64,000 bases of DNA from Bubalus kerabau (GCF_029407905.1 NC_073637.1:47368501-47432500); one strand, 5' to 3'; shown: positions 1 through 11,280, numbered from the stretch's first letter. The notes: a model not told the origin generated them from the sequence alone. Program-made: numbers and translations.

Positions 1-52
1 TCCTTTCCTCTGAGGTCTTATAATATGAAGAAAGAGTCAGGAAGTTAAATCA

Positions 53-156
53 CATGCATTTGTATAACTGAATCACTTTGCTGTACACCTGAAACTAACA
101 CAACATTGTAAATCAACTATTCTCCAGTATAGAATAAAAATTAAATAAAAAAAAGA
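53..156 (+). mobile_element. L1 3' end, 5'-truncated
   Basis: This is the terminal part of a ruminant-type L1 3' UTR, ending in an A-rich tail. An 11-bp direct repeat (aagttaaatca) flanks it at 42-52 and 157-167, which is the target-site duplication expected of L1 integration. Only about 100 bases were copied, so no coding region remains. Confidence 0.75.
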
Positions 157-167
157 AAGTTAAATCA

Positions 168-1018
168 GCATTAACATTGACATAGGGAAAGCACTATCCA
201 CTAGAAGGGCAGGGTGCCAAGGATGCCCTGGCAAGGTGAGCGACCCTAGGAGGGGTCAGGAATGGCCTCTGTGGAAGCTGCTGTTTCAAGCAGAAAACTG
301 AAGGGTGAGCAGAGGGAACTGACCTTGGGAATGTGAGTGGAATTGGAAGTTGGGGCACAATAGAAATAAACAGAAGGAAGTGCATGTTCCAGAATTAAAA
401 AAGAAAGCCTTGGTGAAGCAAAAGGAAGGTTCTGTCTACATGACTGGAATAAAGGCTTTAGAGAGAGCATGGTGAGGGAAGGGGCAATTAAGGTGAACAG
501 GGACAGGGGGTCAATGCTATGCATGCCACACACTGTGACTCCTGAGCCTTTAGAAACAGAATCAGGGTGATATAATTTAATACTATTAGTAAGACTGCTA
601 CAATTGCACATATTTAATTTTACATATAGTGTCATTTTATAGAATTTTAATGTATATTTTTCATGTTATAATTTTATGTATAATACTTAGATGGTCATGT
701 AAAACTGAAAAGAACTTGAAGAAAGCTAATGTAGCAGCATCTGATAAGGTTGGGAAATAATCCTGGTGTGTTTATTAAATTGTGTGGACAGGTTAACTCA
801 AGAACAAAATATCAATGATTAATCTAAAGGCCCACAAAGATGGATCACAAGATTCATGAATGAATGAGAATGAGGGTATAACACTATCATTTCAACACAA
901 ACATCCATTGATTCAAATATTATACATTCCTGAAACAAGTTTACCAGCTTATGTAGAAAAGAGGGGAGTGAATGTACATAAATTCCTATGGTATTTTGTT
1001 CAGTTGTTCATTTGATGT
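168..1018. other. Unique sequence, no gene seen
   Basis: AT-rich sequence with no recognisable repeat of high confidence. A 129-codon minus-strand frame covers 246-635 but shows no domain, no supporting splice or promoter context and a composition typical of chance translation. I do not call it a gene. Confidence 0.45.
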
Positions 1019-1030
1019 AGTACTAAGATT

Positions 1031-1164
1031 GGGACTTTCCTGGTGGTCCAGTGGTTTAAGACCTGAGCTTCCACTGCAGGGAGCATGGGATCGAATCCTG
1101 GTTGGGGAACTAAGATCCCTCATGCTGTGTGGTGTGGCCAAAAAATAAATACAGAAAATTAAGC
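1031..1164 (+). mobile_element. CHR-type SINE (tRNA-Glu derived)
   Basis: The head resembles a tRNA gene, with an A-box-like stretch (tggtccagtggtttaaga) and a B-box-like gatcgaatcctg, followed by the usual CHR body and an A-rich tail. A 12-bp direct repeat with one mismatch flanks it (1019-1030 agtactaagatt; 1165-1176 agtactaggatt). It is a dead SINE copy, not a functional tRNA. Confidence 0.8.
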
Positions 1165-1364
1165 AGTACTAGGATTAAGTTTCCACATCTCATGGAAAGG
1201 AAAGTTTAATGGAAGAATGTTGATTCCCATCATACCATGAATTTTTCTAAAATTACAAGGTCTTTAAATGCCCCCATTTGAATCCACGGTCCCATCCTTT
1301 GACTTTAACCAGAGCACAGTTTTTGGTACCCTTAAGGGAAAAGAGGGTGATAGAAGCAGGAAAG

Positions 1365-1545
1365 CTAGTATTTCTTCATGTCAGTGAACTTACTATGTAC
1401 ATAAACCTGTTACATTCTCTCAGCAACCTCAGAGAAGTTGAATAACTCAAGAAGTTGATAACTCAAGGTTATCAAGCTAGAAATGGCAAAACTGTGATGT
1501 GAGCTCCAGTTGGTCTCATATTAAAGCCCAAATCTTACCATGGTC
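1365..1545 (-). mobile_element. MIR SINE remnant
   Basis: Degenerate similarity to the reverse complement of MIR: a tactatgta-like block, then a long middle section and an aactcaaggttatcaagctag block corresponding to the conserved MIR core. It is strongly diverged, as expected for a pre-placental repeat. Confidence 0.45.
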
Positions 1546-1974
1546 ATTTTCATGCTTTCTGTTCAGTAGCAGAAAAGAGTGAGAATCAACTTTCTTGCTG
1601 TATCTCTGAAGTCTAGGGATGTGTCCAGAAGAGCCTAGAAAAGGAAAGAACGGTTGACCTGAATAAATTCAGCTTCTAATTATTGAGCACCTATTAAATG
1701 CCAAGATTAATGTTGTGCATTTCATGATGAAAAAGACAGGGTCTGAAACTTCAGGCAGCTAGACAACAAAATTTATATTTAATACAGTCATTCAAGAGGA
1801 AAACAATACAGTTCAATGTGATCACTGCTTTAATGGAATGAGTGTCAATTATATTCAAAGATTTCCAAGAATAATAATTTAGATGTACACAGGCAAAAGA
1901 AATCTCTACCAAGGAAGTTCATACTGTGAACAGATGTTTGAGATGATCAATTGAGAGTTCAGAACCCTTTGCGG
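1546..1974. other. Mostly unique; weak L2-like 3' end
   Basis: From about 1676 to 1850 the order of words (attgagcacctattaaatgcc, then a run ending in caggcagctagacaacaaa) resembles an antisense L2 3' end. The similarity is too weak to fix boundaries. Nothing gene-like is visible. Confidence 0.3.
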
Positions 1975-2145
1975 ACTGAGGATCTAATGTACATTGTGGT
2001 AACTATAGTAACTATGGAAGGTGATGAATTGTGTCAATTAATCTGACTGTGGTAACAATGTCCCAAATCATCTCATTGTACTTGCTAAATATACACAATT
2101 TTGTTTGTCAATTTAATCTCAATAAACCTGAAGGGGAAAAAAACA
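1975..2145 (+). mobile_element. L1M 3' end remnant
   Basis: The stretch follows the pattern of an old L1 3' UTR: gatctaatgtacattgtgg, a ggtgatgaattgtgt block, then ttgtttgtcaatttaatctcaataaa close to the end. The tail is A-rich. Divergence is high, so this is an old copy. Confidence 0.5.
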
Positions 2146-2232
2146 CTTTGGAAAAAGTAGGAATGGAAACTTCTCATCATCTCGAATGCTGTTTATATGT
2201 CTGTAATTATTCCCGTCAACTATGCTCTGTGT

Positions 2233-2453
2233 GGGCTTCCCTGATGGCTCATCTGGTGAAGAATCTGCCTGCAATGCAAGAGACAGAGGAGATGTGTGTT
2301 TGATCGCTGGGTGGGGAAGATCCCCTGGAGGAGGGCATGGCAACCCACTCCAGTATTCTTGGCTAGAGAATCCCATGGACAGAGGAGCCTGGCAGGCTAC
2401 AGTCCATAGGGTGGCAAAGAGTCAGCCACAACTGAGCAACTATGCTCACACAC
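2233..2453 (+). mobile_element. Bov-tA SINE
   Basis: Near full-length ruminant SINE with a tRNA-like head (gggcttccctgatggctc, an A-box-like start, and a degraded B box near tgtttgatcgctggg) and the Bov-A body (caacccactccagtattctt, then the gtccatagggtggcaaagagtc end). The 3' part matches the BovB LINE tail, the basis for assumed BovB-driven mobilisation. Confidence 0.92.
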
Positions 2454-2989
2454 GTGCTCTGTGTATGAGTGAAATCCTGTACCCTGGACCTCATCATATA
2501 GGTAAGTCCCTTGGAAGAACCAAGCTGGTATGACTTCAATTCTAGGGTTGGCCTCTCATGATAGTAGGAGAGCCCCACCATTCTCTAGAAGACAATTTCC
2601 CACCACCAGTCCTAGGAAATGAAAATGAAGAAGCTGGCTTAAATAACATTATAAAATGTCAAGTTCAGAAATAAGAAACTTTTTTCTGGCATTTATTTGC
2701 CCAACTACTAGTTATTAAGTTCTTCATCTGTGCCAGGCACTGTTCTGGGTTCTGCTAAAAGTGTGATGAATAAGTTAGATACGGTCCCTCCCCGTAGATG
2801 ATTCACAAAATAAAATATTTGGTTAATAAGGAGATATACTGTACAAAAAAAAAGACTCTGCCCCTAGATATGTGCTGAGTTTGTATAGGTCCTTATCTGG
2901 TTTGGGATGAGTCATTCTGGAAATCAGTAGTGATAGAAATCTTTATGTTGGGGTGATTTTAATTTTTTGCCCTATTCAGATCTATTTTT
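2454..2989. other. Unique, weak L2/MIR similarity
   Basis: Around 2685-2860 the words catctgtgccaggcactgtt and ggtccctccccgtagatg are arranged as in an L2 3' region, but it is highly diverged. The rest shows no gene or recognisable repeat. Confidence 0.3.
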
Positions 2990-3315
2990 CACTCTTTTGT
3001 AAATTTATTTTTATTGTAGTATAGTTGATTTACAATGTTGTAAATTGTTTACAATGGTTAATTTTAACAATGCTGTAAATAATTTACAATTGTTCATTGT
3101 AATTTATAATTGTTCAACTTACGTTGTTTACTATTGTTAATTCCTGTTATACAGCAAAGTGATTTGGTTATATATATCAGATCAGATCAGATCAGTCGTT
3201 CAGTCATGTCCAACTCTTTGCGACCCCATGAATCACAGCACGCCAGGCCTATATATATATATATATATATACCCATTCTTTTTTTAATATTCTTTGCCTT
3301 TAAGGTTTGTCATAG
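2990..3315 (-). mobile_element. L1 3' UTR, antisense, interrupted
   Basis: Reverse complement of the artiodactyl L1 3' UTR (tatagttgatttacaatgtt, then tacagcaaagtgatttggtta). It contains locally amplified tttacaat/aattgtt words between 3025 and 3130. A BovB tail at 3176-3249 interrupts it inside a TA-rich stretch, and L1 sequence resumes with cattctttttttaatattct. Confidence 0.7.
3176..3249 (-). mobile_element. BovB 3' tail, very short
   Basis: About 74 bases of the BovB 3' end in antisense: a tail of agatc repeats, then cagtcgttcagtcatgtcca and gaccccatgaatcacagcacg. TATATA sequence on both sides probably represents the target, but a microsatellite target prevents a clear duplication call. 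This tail is the GATCT type. Confidence 0.75.
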
Positions 3316-3490
3316 GATATTTTTTAATTGGAATATAATTGCTTTACAGTGTTGTGTTCATTTCTGCTGTACAACAACATCAATCAGCTATAAGTATATA
3401 TATATATATATATCCCTTCCTCTAGAGCCTCCCTCCCACGCCTCCAACTCCATCCCTCTAGACCATCACAGAGCACCATGCTGAGCTTCC
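3316..3490 (-). mobile_element. L1 3' UTR, antisense, second copy
   Basis: A second antisense L1 3' end abuts the first: ttggaatataattgctttac, then ttctgctgtacaacaacatca, a (TA)n run at 3394-3413, and the typical cccttcctctagagcctccc block. The repeated start of the UTR shows that this is a separate insertion into or beside the first L1. Confidence 0.65.
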
Positions 3491-3499
3491 TTGACATGT

Positions 3500-4090
3500 A
3501 AACACTACCATGCATAAAATAGATAGGTAGTGGGAAGCTGCTGTATTCCTCATCCTTTATAACCATCCTGTTTGCCTTGTGAAATTGACTGGTATGGACC
3601 CCAGTGAAGAGCATGGGCTTTGGCTTCTGCTTCGCTAAGCCAATGGGACCCCCGCCCCCAGGAAACTGTGGGAAAGGGGACCCTCATGATGCCTTGACCC
3701 TCAACATATGGCCATGTACAACCCCTCTCAAGGTGAACTTCTCTATGTGACTTCCCTGAAGTCCAATATCTGCTCCCTCCTCTCTCCATTATGCCTCAGA
3801 GGTTGTATCTCAGCCACTATTTACCACCTGCAGATTACTGCATGATTCCATGGGTTTCCCGTCTATCCACTTGCATCATTACAAAAAGTTCTTTGTAAAT
3901 GACTCATCCTTAAATTATTCTCATTTGAGTGGGTGTTCTATTCCCTGCTGGGACCCTGACTAACACCTTTGTTGTATCCAAGTTTCTATTCTTTATTTAC
4001 TTATTTTGCTTACATCGATTGATACCACACCCTCAGCCTGGTATAGAGGATGACACACACAGACAATAGAATACCTGCCTAAAACAAGCG
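3500..4090. other. Unclassified, possibly an old LTR
   Basis: Moderately GC-rich by local standards. The end (tgggaccctgactaacacc, 3950-3968) resembles the 3' end of old mammalian LTRs. No terminal repeats, tail or frame supports a firmer call. Confidence 0.25.
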
Positions 4091-4094
4091 CTCA

Positions 4095-4600
4095 CACATA
4101 CTTTTAGTAGGAACTTTATTAATCTGTCAAAATTTAAGATGCACTGATCCAAGAAATGCCATGTAAGGAATTTATCCTCTCCATTACAGCAGTATTTGCA
4201 ATAACAAGATACAGAATCACTGGTTAGCTATATTATGGTACATTCAAACAATAGAATGACTTGCAAATATTAAAAAGAATGCAAAGATCTATATATAATA
4301 ATATTGAAATGTTTCCAAGAAATGTTAAGAGAGAAATCAAAGTACTCTATAGTATTTTATATTTCTATTTGGGTAAAATACACAATATAGTGTATCTGCT
4401 ACATGAGTGGGTCTACACATAAAATTTGGTTTTGTATCTTTTTGGACTTATACAAAAAGAAATTTTGAAAGGGATATGAAGAGAAAGGAAAACAAGACTG
4501 TTACTTCATATTCGTTTAGCTTTCTGTATCTCTTTTATTTAAGAAAAAAGAAACAAGGGCTTGAATTAATTTTTTTTAAGTAACGTAAAAATAAAAATAG
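4095..4600 (+). mobile_element. L1M 3' end remnant
   Basis: Word order matches an old L1 3' terminal region: a tatggtacattcaaacaata block, a ttaaaaagaatgcaaagatc block, and a following tattttatatttctatttggg section. Divergence is high and no reading frame persists. Confidence 0.5.
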
Positions 4601-5653
4601 AGATGTAATTTCAACCTGCTGTTTTGCTTCGCTTAATAGAGAAGTTCCGAAATAGTAGTCAGAGGAAATAAAATAACTCCCTAAAACAAATTTACAAGAA
4701 ACAACATCAGTACATTAAACAATATCACTTGTGAAATCTGAAATGGCAACATTTTACTCAGCTTATTTCACATGAAAATCTATTGAAACTGACTTCAAAG
4801 GCTGAACCACATGTCCTTGACAGCCACCAAGGGCCTTTTAACATAACCTCTGCCTGGTTCCTCTCTTATTATTTTTGCAATACAATTATAACTGAAAGTC
4901 CCCAAACCTTGTAATTGTCAACTAACTTTTGGAAAATGTGAATGGTTGACCATAGATTTAATGGGAAGGCCCCTCCTACACTCTCTGAACTTTGTGGTGG
5001 TCTTTGGGTACAAAATGACCCAGCTGCAGCAATCCTCAAAGATGAGCCAAAGGAGAAAATAATTGTCTTTTCAAAAAGGGTTTCTCTCTGGACATCAAAG
5101 ATCTCAGAGAAGGAATCTGTATAATATTATTTCCTTTTCCCAGAATTTATTGGCATCTATCCAAGAGTTTTCACTGAAAATTAACATCCTCCTGGATACA
5201 GATAGGTTTGATATCTGAGCTCAGCTGGGTCACCCCATTTTTGTGTGAAGTACAATAATATTTTGTCCATGCCTCGGGCACTCTTATTAATCCAGCACAG
5301 TTTCATATTTCTTCTTCCTATTTCTGCTTTTCAAAAATAATCACAACAAACTAGAGATAGCAGATATTCCTGAAAGTACAAAATAATAGCTAATGCACAT
5401 ACAAAGCCATTGTGAGCTTTAATTTCATTCTAGGAGAATACAGATCATTAGCATTATAATTTCTGATAGATACTTCCATGCACGCAAGCACATTACTTTA
5501 ATTATTTTCCATTCTGCTTGCTTATTGACACTATCTGCTGTGATTGTTACTCATGTGTGCTGTAAAGAGGCTAAATAAACAAGGTTAAAGAAAATATTTT
5601 GTAGGAGATCTTGCCCAATGAACAGGGAATACTATATTATTAGTATTCTGCTA
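4601..5653. other. Unique AT-rich stretch, no gene seen
   Basis: No repeat or convincing exon. The part at about 5390-5590 has low simple-repeat content and several TAAT-rich words, so it could be conserved noncoding DNA, but that cannot be judged from one sequence. A 60-codon frame at 4942-5124 has no recognisable feature. Confidence 0.4.
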
Positions 5654-5886
5654 ACTCAATCCCATGGATGGAGGAGCCTGGTAGGCTGTAGTCCATGGGG
5701 TCGCTAAGAGTCGGACACGACTGAGTGACTTCCTTTTCACTTTTCACTTTCATGCATTGGAGAAGGAAATGGCAACCCACTCCAGTGTTCTTGCCTGGAG
5801 AATCCCAGGGGCGGGGGAGCCTGGTAGGCTTCCGTCTATGGGGTCACACAGAGTCGGACACGACTGAAGCGACTTAGCAGCAGTAG
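5654..5886 (+). mobile_element. Bov-A2 SINE (dimer)
   Basis: Two Bov-A units in tandem: the first ends in gtccatggggtcgctaagagtcggacacgac, a linker rich in ttttcactttt follows, and the second begins ggagaaggaaatggcaaccc and ends in cgactgaagcgacttagcag. That linker and the second ending are diagnostic of Bov-A2. A BovB 3' end follows directly. Confidence 0.88.
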
Positions 5887-5892
5887 CATCAG

Positions 5893-6318
5893 CAACTCTG
5901 TGAGAGTTGGACTGTTAAGAAAGCTGAGCACCGAAGAATTGATGCTTTTGAACTGTGGTGTTGGAGAAGACTCTTGAGAGTCCCTTGGACTGCAAGGAGA
6001 TCCAACCAGTCCATTCTAAAGGAGATCAGTCCTGGGTGTTCATTGATAGGACTGATGTTGAAGCTGAAACTCCAGTACTTTGGCCACCTGATGCGAAGAG
6101 CTGACTCATTTGAAAAGACCCTGATGCTGGGAAAGATTGAGGGGAGGAGGAGAAGAGGACAACAGAGGATAAGATGGTTGGATGGCATCAATGACTCAAT
6201 GGACATGGGTTTGGGTAGACTCCAGCAGTTGGTGATGGACAGGGAGGCCTGGCGTGCTGCGGTTCATGGGGTCACAAAGAGTTGGACACGACTGAGGGAC
6301 TGAACTGAACTGAACTCA
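5893..6318 (+). mobile_element. BovB LINE 3' end
   Basis: About 425 bases of the BovB C-terminal coding region plus tail. The frame at 5974-6303 encodes the familiar end of the BovB protein (RRSNQSILKEI, LKLQYFGHLMRR, RRRRGQQRIRWLDGIND, MDREAWRAAVHGV). It ends in the gaactgaact simple-repeat tail. The reverse transcriptase itself is absent, so the copy is inert. Confidence 0.9.
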
Positions 6319-6369
6319 AAATACTAGTCTTTGCTATTTTTGTATAATGCAGTTAGTTCTCATCTATTA

Positions 6370-6535
6370 AACTATAGGCACACACTGGACTAAGTACATT
6401 ACATGTATTATTGCCCTTCAACTTCATGATAATCTTTAAAACAAAGATTTCGATTCCTATTTTACAAATGAGAAGTGGAAGTTCAGGAATATTATCTGGG
6501 ATTGACATAGCTAATAAATGGCAGAGCCAGTGCTT
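6370..6535 (-). mobile_element. MIR SINE remnant
   Basis: Antisense MIR pattern: an acatgtattattg block, attttacaaatgagaagtgg, and agctaataaatggcagagcc in the expected order. Confidence 0.6.
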
Positions 6536-6587
6536 GTTTTCAATGTACATGTCTTTTCTTCTAAAACCCAAGAGTAGGATTAACCTT

Positions 6588-6815
6588 TTTTTTTTTTGCA
6601 TGCTCAGTCACTCAATTGTGTCCAATTCTTTGCAATCCCATGGACTGTAGCTTGCCAGACTCCTCTGTCCATGGAATTTTCCAGGCAAGAGTACTAGAGT
6701 CAGTTGCCATTTCCTACTCCAGCAGATCTTCCCAACCCAATGATCCAACAGGCAATTCTTGCATCTCCTGCCTTGACAGGCAGATTCTTTACCACTGCGC
6801 CACCTGGGAAGCCCT
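6588..6815 (-). mobile_element. Bov-tA SINE
   Basis: Antisense copy: a T-run, then tcagtcactcaattgtgtcc, ccatggactgtagcttgcca, and the tRNA-like head in reverse ending ccacctgggaagccc. It is diverged from consensus by many substitutions, so it is not a young copy. Confidence 0.9.
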
Positions 6816-7109
6816 AACTTTGTAGTTAGGGCTTAGTACTACTGTAGTTTAGAAGGACTTTCCTGCTACCAAAATGAATCAGCAGTTCATATCCCAAAGT
6901 TAAAAAACCAAAGTTAGAAACTTCTGATATTTCTACTCACCTACTTTTCTGCCCCTATCTGTGGCTTTAAAAAGACCCTTCTATGGGTTTTCCTGGAAAT
7001 ATTCAGACTCTCCAAACCTCTACTTAGAGGGGTTTTTATTGTCCCATATTTGGGCAACAGAACTACAAAGAAAGAGAGATGACAAAATTCAAGCAAATGC
7101 ATCACAAAA

Positions 7110-7420
7110 AGTCCCTTTCTGGAGACTCACAGACTTAGAAAATGAACTTATGGTTGCCGAGGTGGGGGGTGGGGGGTGGGGAGGGACAGTCAGGGAGTTT
7201 GGGATTGACATGTACACACTGCTATATAACCAACAAGGACCTACTGTAGAGCACAGGGAACTCTGCTCAGTGTTATGTGGCAGCCTGGATGGGAGGGCAG
7301 TCTGGGGGAGAATGGATACTTGTATATGTCCGACTGAGTCCCTTCACTGTTCACCTGAAACTGTCACAACATTGTTAATCAGCTATACCTCAATATAAAA
7401 TAAAGATTAACAAAAAAAGA
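7110..7420 (+). mobile_element. L1 3' end
   Basis: Ruminant L1 terminal sequence in sense orientation: tggagactcacagacttaga, a G-rich tract at 7161-7185, tgtacacactgctatataac, and a tail of caatataaaataaag plus A-rich sequence. A 145-codon frame overlapping it (6961-7398) is a chance frame through the UTR. Confidence 0.75.
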
Positions 7421-8147
7421 TGATATTAGTAGTTGGACAGAGCATAAAAGACAAGGAGATACTGAGTACACCTTTCTCTCTCAGTTAGTACAAAATAATG
7501 AATAAAAATATCTTTCTGTGTAATATATTTCAACACAAGATATGATCAGAATAAAATATTGAAATATATTTTTAAAAAATCCCTTTCTGAATTGTTTTAA
7601 AACACAGACCATGGAAAAGAAGACCTTTGTTTACAAGAGAAAGAGATTTTCCTTTTCCAGAGAAATTCCTCTCACTTCTTTGCCTATAAACAAAGGGCAA
7701 TAATCTAAGTAATGTCTCAGGCTGAGTACAAAACCACAGCCAGGGGAATCTTGGAAAGGGCTTTTAATATATTCAAGGATTAAACTAATGGCCACACTGA
7801 TTAGGCAATGCCATGTGTTCCTTTTGGTGACGTGCCTACCCTCTGGGTAGATTGTGTGGATCAGTTACCATATCCCTTTGAGCTCAGAGTCACTCTCAGG
7901 ATGAATACTCCATTATACAATCCAAACCACAGAACACAAAGCTTGAAGGGGCTACAGAGTTCTTTAATTTCAACTTTTCCAATTTCTCCCTGCCCTAGCA
8001 ACCCATTCCTCAACTCATATTTTACAGACGAAGGGTGGCATGACTACTGCCTTGCCAATAAATAGCTAAATTAGGACTCTAAACCAAATATCTGAATTCC
8101 TGACCCTCTGCTCATCCCACAACATGAGAGGACTTCATTTTGAATCC
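7421..8147. other. Unique sequence, no gene seen
   Basis: No recognisable repeat or exon. The 85-codon frame at 7808-8065 has no identifiable domain or context. Confidence 0.4.
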
Positions 8148-8310
8148 TGGCTAGCATCTTAACAGTGGGCAAACAAACTCTCTAAATCTCAAATTTCCCC
8201 ATCTGTAAAGTGGGAACAATGGTATACTTGTCTTATAGGCTTGTTCTGTGATGACTGTGAAGAGGTTAATGCTGTGCTTGATACATGGTAAGTGCCAAGT
8301 TAATATGTCG
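8148..8310 (+). mobile_element. MIR SINE remnant
   Basis: Sense MIR core and 3' part: ctctctaaatctcaaatttc, ccccatctgtaaagtgggaac, and a final acatggtaagtgcc block. The tRNA-like head is not clear. Confidence 0.6.
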
Positions 8311-8329
8311 TCATCATCATCATCATCAT
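8311..8329. repeat. (TCA)6 microsatellite
   Basis: Six uninterrupted TCA units immediately after the MIR. Confidence 0.85.
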
Positions 8330-8460
8330 TAATATAATGTTCTCAAGTCAAAGTCTATTCTCTAAGATGTGATACACATATGGGTTTTAAAATTACATTT
8401 ACCCTCTATGAATGCTCAATTGTCATTGTAAGTTGAATTAAGGTCAAGTATAACATCATA

Positions 8461-8668
8461 TGGGCTTCCCAGGTGGCTCAGTGGGTAAAGAATCCACCTG
8501 CAATGAAGAAGATGAAGGTTTTCTCCCTGGGTCGAACCCCTGGAGGAGGGTATGGCAGGCCACTCTAGTATTTTTACTCTTGGAGGATCCCATGGACAAA
8601 GGAGTCTGGTGGACTATAGTCCAAGGTATTGCAAAGAGTCAGACTGAGGCAACTGAGCATGCATGCAC
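8461..8668 (+). mobile_element. Bov-tA SINE
   Basis: Sense copy starting gggcttcccaggtggctcag with the Bov-A body ending near gcaaagagtcagactgagg. It has several deletions relative to consensus, including in the middle of the head. Confidence 0.9.
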
Positions 8669-8914
8669 ATAATGTAACATATATGAAATACATAATTTTT
8701 CTTCCTGTTTACCCTTCTTTTGGATTAACTTCTAAGTGATCAAGGAGAAAAGGTCTGCAGTAAGACACATGAGAATGGGAAGTCCCTCTGTAAATGGTTT
8801 TGCTCTTACCTACTTTAACCATCTCCTTCAACTGCATGTCCCATGACAGTCATCAGCATCACTATTCACTAATTGATATGCTATGTCAGAAATATGATGA
8901 TCATTTCCTTTTTA

Positions 8915-8958
8915 AATTAATTTTAATTGGTATACAGTTGATGTACAATGTTGCATGA
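8915..8958 (-). mobile_element. L1 3' end fragment
   Basis: Short antisense piece (aattggtatacagttgatgt, acaatgttg) of the artiodactyl L1 3' end. It is too short for a subfamily call. Confidence 0.4.
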
Positions 8959-8964
8959 TCTTCT

Positions 8965-9710
8965 TCAACTACTACTTTTCTACATTTTCATCCAACACTT
9001 CAAGCTAATCAGTGACATAGTCCTATAAGTCTTATTACTCTTATCCGTACATAGTTTACCCTATCGCTCCAGCTTCATCATAATGACATAAATGTTGACC
9101 CTCATCATTTATCATTTGAATTATTTAAGAATCTCCTATTGCTCCCCACTCCCCATTTTCCATGCTACAGCCAGAGGTATCACTCTAAAACAAAACAAAA
9201 CAAAGATCATGTTTCTGTTTTGTCAAAAAACATTTATGGACCCCAAATGTCCACAGAATAAAGCCTAAACTCTTCCACAAGACATACAAGACAAAAAGCC
9301 CTCTTCAACTTCAATTCCCAACTATTTTGACCTCAAATGCTGAAATACTTATAGTTTCCCAAACATGCCAAGATTGCTGGCCTTTCTTCTAATCATGCTC
9401 TTCTCATGACACTATCTAGTTTGATGATTAACTTCTTTTTACCATTCAAAACTCATTTCAGGTTATTCCTCCCTGAAGGCAGCTTCCTCTGTATTTGACA
9501 GACCTCACTCCCCAGGTCTCATTGCTGTGAATTTCATATGCCTCTATTATTATACTGTTTTGGAATTTTTTACTTGTCTTGCTCCTCCACTAATTGGAAA
9601 TTTCCTGGCTAGAGGGTGTTTTCTTCTTATTGGTACCTTCACGTCTATCCTAATATCTGGCAGAGAGTGAGCACTCAATTGATTAGTTTTCATGAATAAG
9701 AACCTCCCAG
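8965..9710 (+). mobile_element. L2 LINE 3' region, degraded
   Basis: The order of features follows an L2 3' end: a coding-derived section (ctggcctttcttctaatcatg, then ttcaggttattcctccctga and cagcttcctctgtatttgac), then a 3' UTR with gctcctccactaattggaaa, gtaccttcacgtctatcc and gagagtgagcactcaattg. Strongly diverged. The overlapping minus-strand frame (9550-9804) is a shadow. Confidence 0.5.
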
Positions 9711-10244
9711 ACCCTTGTGATTGATAATCAGTTATTGCTACATGATATTGCATTTGGTTTACATATTTTAGAGATGGAATGCTGGATGAAGCTCCATGTA
9801 CCATTGGCTGTGGAGTGACTTCTCACAACCATAAAACAGGGTGTGCACAACCACAACTCCAGAGACCTTTAATCTGGTCTGGAATATGATGCAACACTGG
9901 CACCACCCTCTGTCTTTCTTTCCAAAGAATACACTGGACATTTAAATATGGTTTACATCTGTGATGATTAGAACCCAACATGATGCGATGCTCTCTCACA
10001 ACTTCCATCCTTCCATCCCAGAGTCATCAGTGGAATTTTGAAATCTTCATATAAAATACAGGATGAATAATTATAAATACTTTTATACACAATAACTCAG
10101 AGTTGTGCATGAGTGGTAGGGTAGTCATTGTATTTAATATGAAGTATGGTCAATTTCACAGGCATGCCTTCACATGTTCAGAGTTTTCTGGCAATGTATT
10201 GATGTAAAGGACTGCATTTTCTCAAAAATTTCAAAACAATTATA
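9711..10244. other. Unique sequence, no gene seen
   Basis: No repeat or exon identified. Confidence 0.4.
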
Positions 10245-10375
10245 TAATAAGTACTGCTTATACTTATTCTAGGCTCATTACACATATTGACTTATTTGAT
10301 TCTCCCAATAACCGCAATGAAGGAACTACTATAATTATGTCTATCTTAGTGATAGAAGTTGATGCTCAGAGATTT
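10245..10375 (-). mobile_element. MIR SINE remnant
   Basis: Antisense MIR: a cattacacatattgacttatt block, tctcccaataaccgcaatga, and gaagttgatgctcagagatt. Confidence 0.5.
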
Positions 10376-10714
10376 GTCTTTATTTTTTATTGTTTGTACC
10401 TAGTATTATTAGCATTCAAATAATTTTTGAATGAATGAATGAATACCATACTACCAATAATTAGTTACTGTGATTTTTATTCCTGTCATCAGGAAAAAAT
10501 AATGTTTATCTACCTAAGATGACAAGACCACATATGAATTGACCTTTGAAATGACTTTCACTTTCTCAAAAAGAAGATTGTGGAGCATTCTCATTTTAAA
10601 ATAGAGACAACAACTCCTTAAGTTTCTGTGTCATACACTTGACATTTCACTTTTTCCAAAAGTCTGTCCTTTACACTACTGTGAAATTTCAGTATGATAT
10701 ATGATACATATCAA

Positions 10715-10865
10715 ACTTTTGCCTTAGCCATGTATCCAGAAGTTATTCATTTAATGCGCCAGACACTCTCCTAGATGTCATGGAAACTAAGATGTATAAG
10801 ACAAGCTCCTTCTCTTGAGGGGCTTATAATTAAATGGAGGAGACATGTAGATAACCACATTAATA
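10715..10865 (-). mobile_element. L2-like 3' end remnant
   Basis: Contains gcgccagacactctcctaga, gctccttctcttgaggggc and ttataattaaatggaggag in the order seen in antisense L2 3' ends. Confidence 0.4.
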
Positions 10866-10884
10866 CTCATATCTATTAATACTG

Positions 10885-11060
10885 TGTACATACTTGGTGT
10901 ATTTTGTACACATTTTCTTATTTAATCTTGACAAGGAACTTCCAGGGTAAGCCAAGGAAATCAGGGGTATAATTGGTCCAAGATCACTTCATAATAAGGG
11001 TTGAATTAGGATTTAAACCTAAGACTGTCCAATCTCAGGGCTCATCATATGCCACTATGG
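10885..11060 (-). mobile_element. MIR SINE remnant
   Basis: Antisense MIR: cacattttcttatttaatct, a ggtccaagatcacttcata block and aggatttaaacctaagactg, in the expected order. Confidence 0.5.
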
Positions 11061-11280
11061 ACACTAATGTTAAGTACTTTAATCCAGAGACTGATGGAGA
11101 AGGCAGGATAACATAGAGGAGAGAGAAAGTAATTTTTCCACTGACAGAAAAGAAGATCTGTGTGTTTTTCTGCACTCATGTGTATGAGGCAGAGACAGCT
11201 TCCTAGAAAAGATTTTAGCTGTGGAGAGAAGTTAACTCACAAAGCAACTGGTTAAAGCCCCAGAGTTAAAAGTAATTAGC

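Noticed and set aside
246..635. 129-codon minus-strand open frame
   Set aside because: No domain, codon structure, promoter or splice context. It is the kind of frame expected by chance in a 64 kb vertebrate window.
1031..1164. Possible tRNA gene from A- and B-box-like words
   Set aside because: It cannot fold as a complete tRNA, continues into a SINE body and A-rich tail, and has a target duplication. The same applies to all Bov-tA heads.
6811..6832. Perfect 8-bp inverted repeat gccctaac...gttagggc resembling a terminator hairpin
   Set aside because: Formed by the end of a SINE and its flank. Rho-independent terminators do not apply in this genome and there is no gene beside it.
6961..7398. 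145-codon frame
   Set aside because: Runs through an L1 3' UTR, including its G-rich tract, and does not correspond to an L1 protein.
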